A DNA stretch of 64,000 nt from Ignavibacteriota bacterium (GTDB lineage Bacteria > Bacteroidota > Ignavibacteria > Ignavibacteriales > Melioribacteraceae), in NCBI GenBank assembly GCA_016708125.1, contig JADJGF010000001.1:3804001-3868000 (forward strand), read 5' to 3'. Below the pieces are notes generated by a model that worked only from the letters and a program-made list of their open reading frames with translations, searched no databases and was not told the origin of the DNA. Shown in pieces: positions 63,853-64,000 of this stretch. Position numbers and translations under genes: made by a program. Within the stretch, counting starts at the first letter, position 1. Each line of letters opens with the position of its first letter.

Positions 63853-64000
63853 CTATTTTGTTAAAGGTTCGCTTATAGCATTTACATATCGTCCCGCCCA
63901 ATATGGCAATAGATAAATATATGGCGGATATTCTTCTCTTCCTTTAGAATCTGCGTTATTTCTGTATGCACCATTATGTAAATGCAATGGACGCTCATCT
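63853..64000 (-). CDS. C-terminal end of an unidentified protein (runs off right edge)
   Basis: The last 49 codons of a minus-strand gene. The visible end contains DERPLHLHNGAYRNN, then EEYPPYIYLLPYWAGRYVNAI and SEPLTK before the stop. The LPYWAGRYVNAISEP end resembles HDYWMGRYFGLITEP of the propeller-toroid protein at 16374. It may therefore be an (alpha/alpha)-toroid enzyme, such as a polysaccharide lyase, but this rests on one short motif. It is followed 7 bp later by the DUF3748 lipoprotein. Confidence 0.6.
   Translation of the reverse strand, partial: DERPLHLHNGAYRNNADSKGREEYPPYIYLLPYWAGRYVNAISEPLTK

Noticed and set aside
1..64000. CRISPR array, tRNA, rRNA, insertion sequence or prophage
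   Set aside because: No regularly spaced repeats, cloverleaf candidates, transposase or phage genes were seen in the gaps; the gaps are mostly below 100 bp.

Overview
The window is AT-rich, gene-dense DNA that looks like a free-living member of the Ignavibacteria (Ignavibacteriota, Bacteroidota/Chlorobi side). Several secreted proteins end in a type IX secretion (T9SS) tail with the NYPNPFNPTT signature that is very common in that group. There is also a PorV/PorQ-like outer-membrane protein, carboxypeptidase-regulatory-domain TonB receptors, many Tat and lipoprotein signals, and a one-chain pyruvate:ferredoxin oxidoreductase. No rRNA, tRNA, CRISPR array, transposase or phage gene was seen. 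Apart from a plus-strand block at 13182-18674, every gene is on the minus strand.

Layout, in window coordinates. (1) 1-3924: core anaerobic metabolism, nifJ with a dihydroorotate-dehydrogenase-like gene behind it. (2) 4201-12908: a TonB receptor and a cluster of GH78 rhamnosidase, Tat-exported Gfo/Idh/MocA oxidoreductase, a multiheme-cytochrome/FGE-fold fusion and a TIM-barrel isomerase. (3) 13182-18674, plus strand: an SGNH-like protein, a long-chain acyl-CoA ligase and a propeller-toroid protein. (4) 18682-61056: a large glycan-utilisation region built from several minus-strand transcription units. (5) 61323-64000: two lipoproteins (a metallophosphoesterase and a DUF3748 propeller) and the tail of a gene that runs off the window.

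The main discovery is a shared 12-bp operator of LacI-family type, RCAATCGWTTGY on the plus strand. It lies in front of five minus-strand units (sites 20361, 26673, 46676, 51122, 61045), and a diverged copy at 13037 lies before the rhamnosidase cluster. At the best promoters it starts 12-15 bp downstream of the -10 box, a roadblock position. No regulator gene is in the window.

The units under these sites make a coherent system. GH16, GH3, a DUF4838 protein and a BNR-propeller protein attack a glycan outside the cytoplasm. A TonB receptor, a PorV-like protein and T9SS proteins serve the outer membrane. Three secreted Gfo/Idh/MocA oxidoreductases, two DUF1080 (3-keto-glycoside hydrolase family) proteins, TIM-barrel isomerases and a DUF6807 protein suggest an oxidative, 3-keto route for breaking glycosides. 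A ChbG-type deacetylase, two C45 Ntn-hydrolases, an alkaline phosphatase, a GDPD and metallophosphoesterases suggest removal of acyl and phosphate groups. A sodium symporter, a SemiSWEET, mutarotase, PfkB kinase and a DapA-family aldolase would take in and process the products. The actual substrate cannot be read from the sequence.

Other notable items: an 80-bp palindromic repeat inserted in frame into a T9SS tail, a tetraheme NapC-like cytochrome fused to an FGE fold without the FGE cysteines, and a perfect 13-bp hairpin inside the largest operon.
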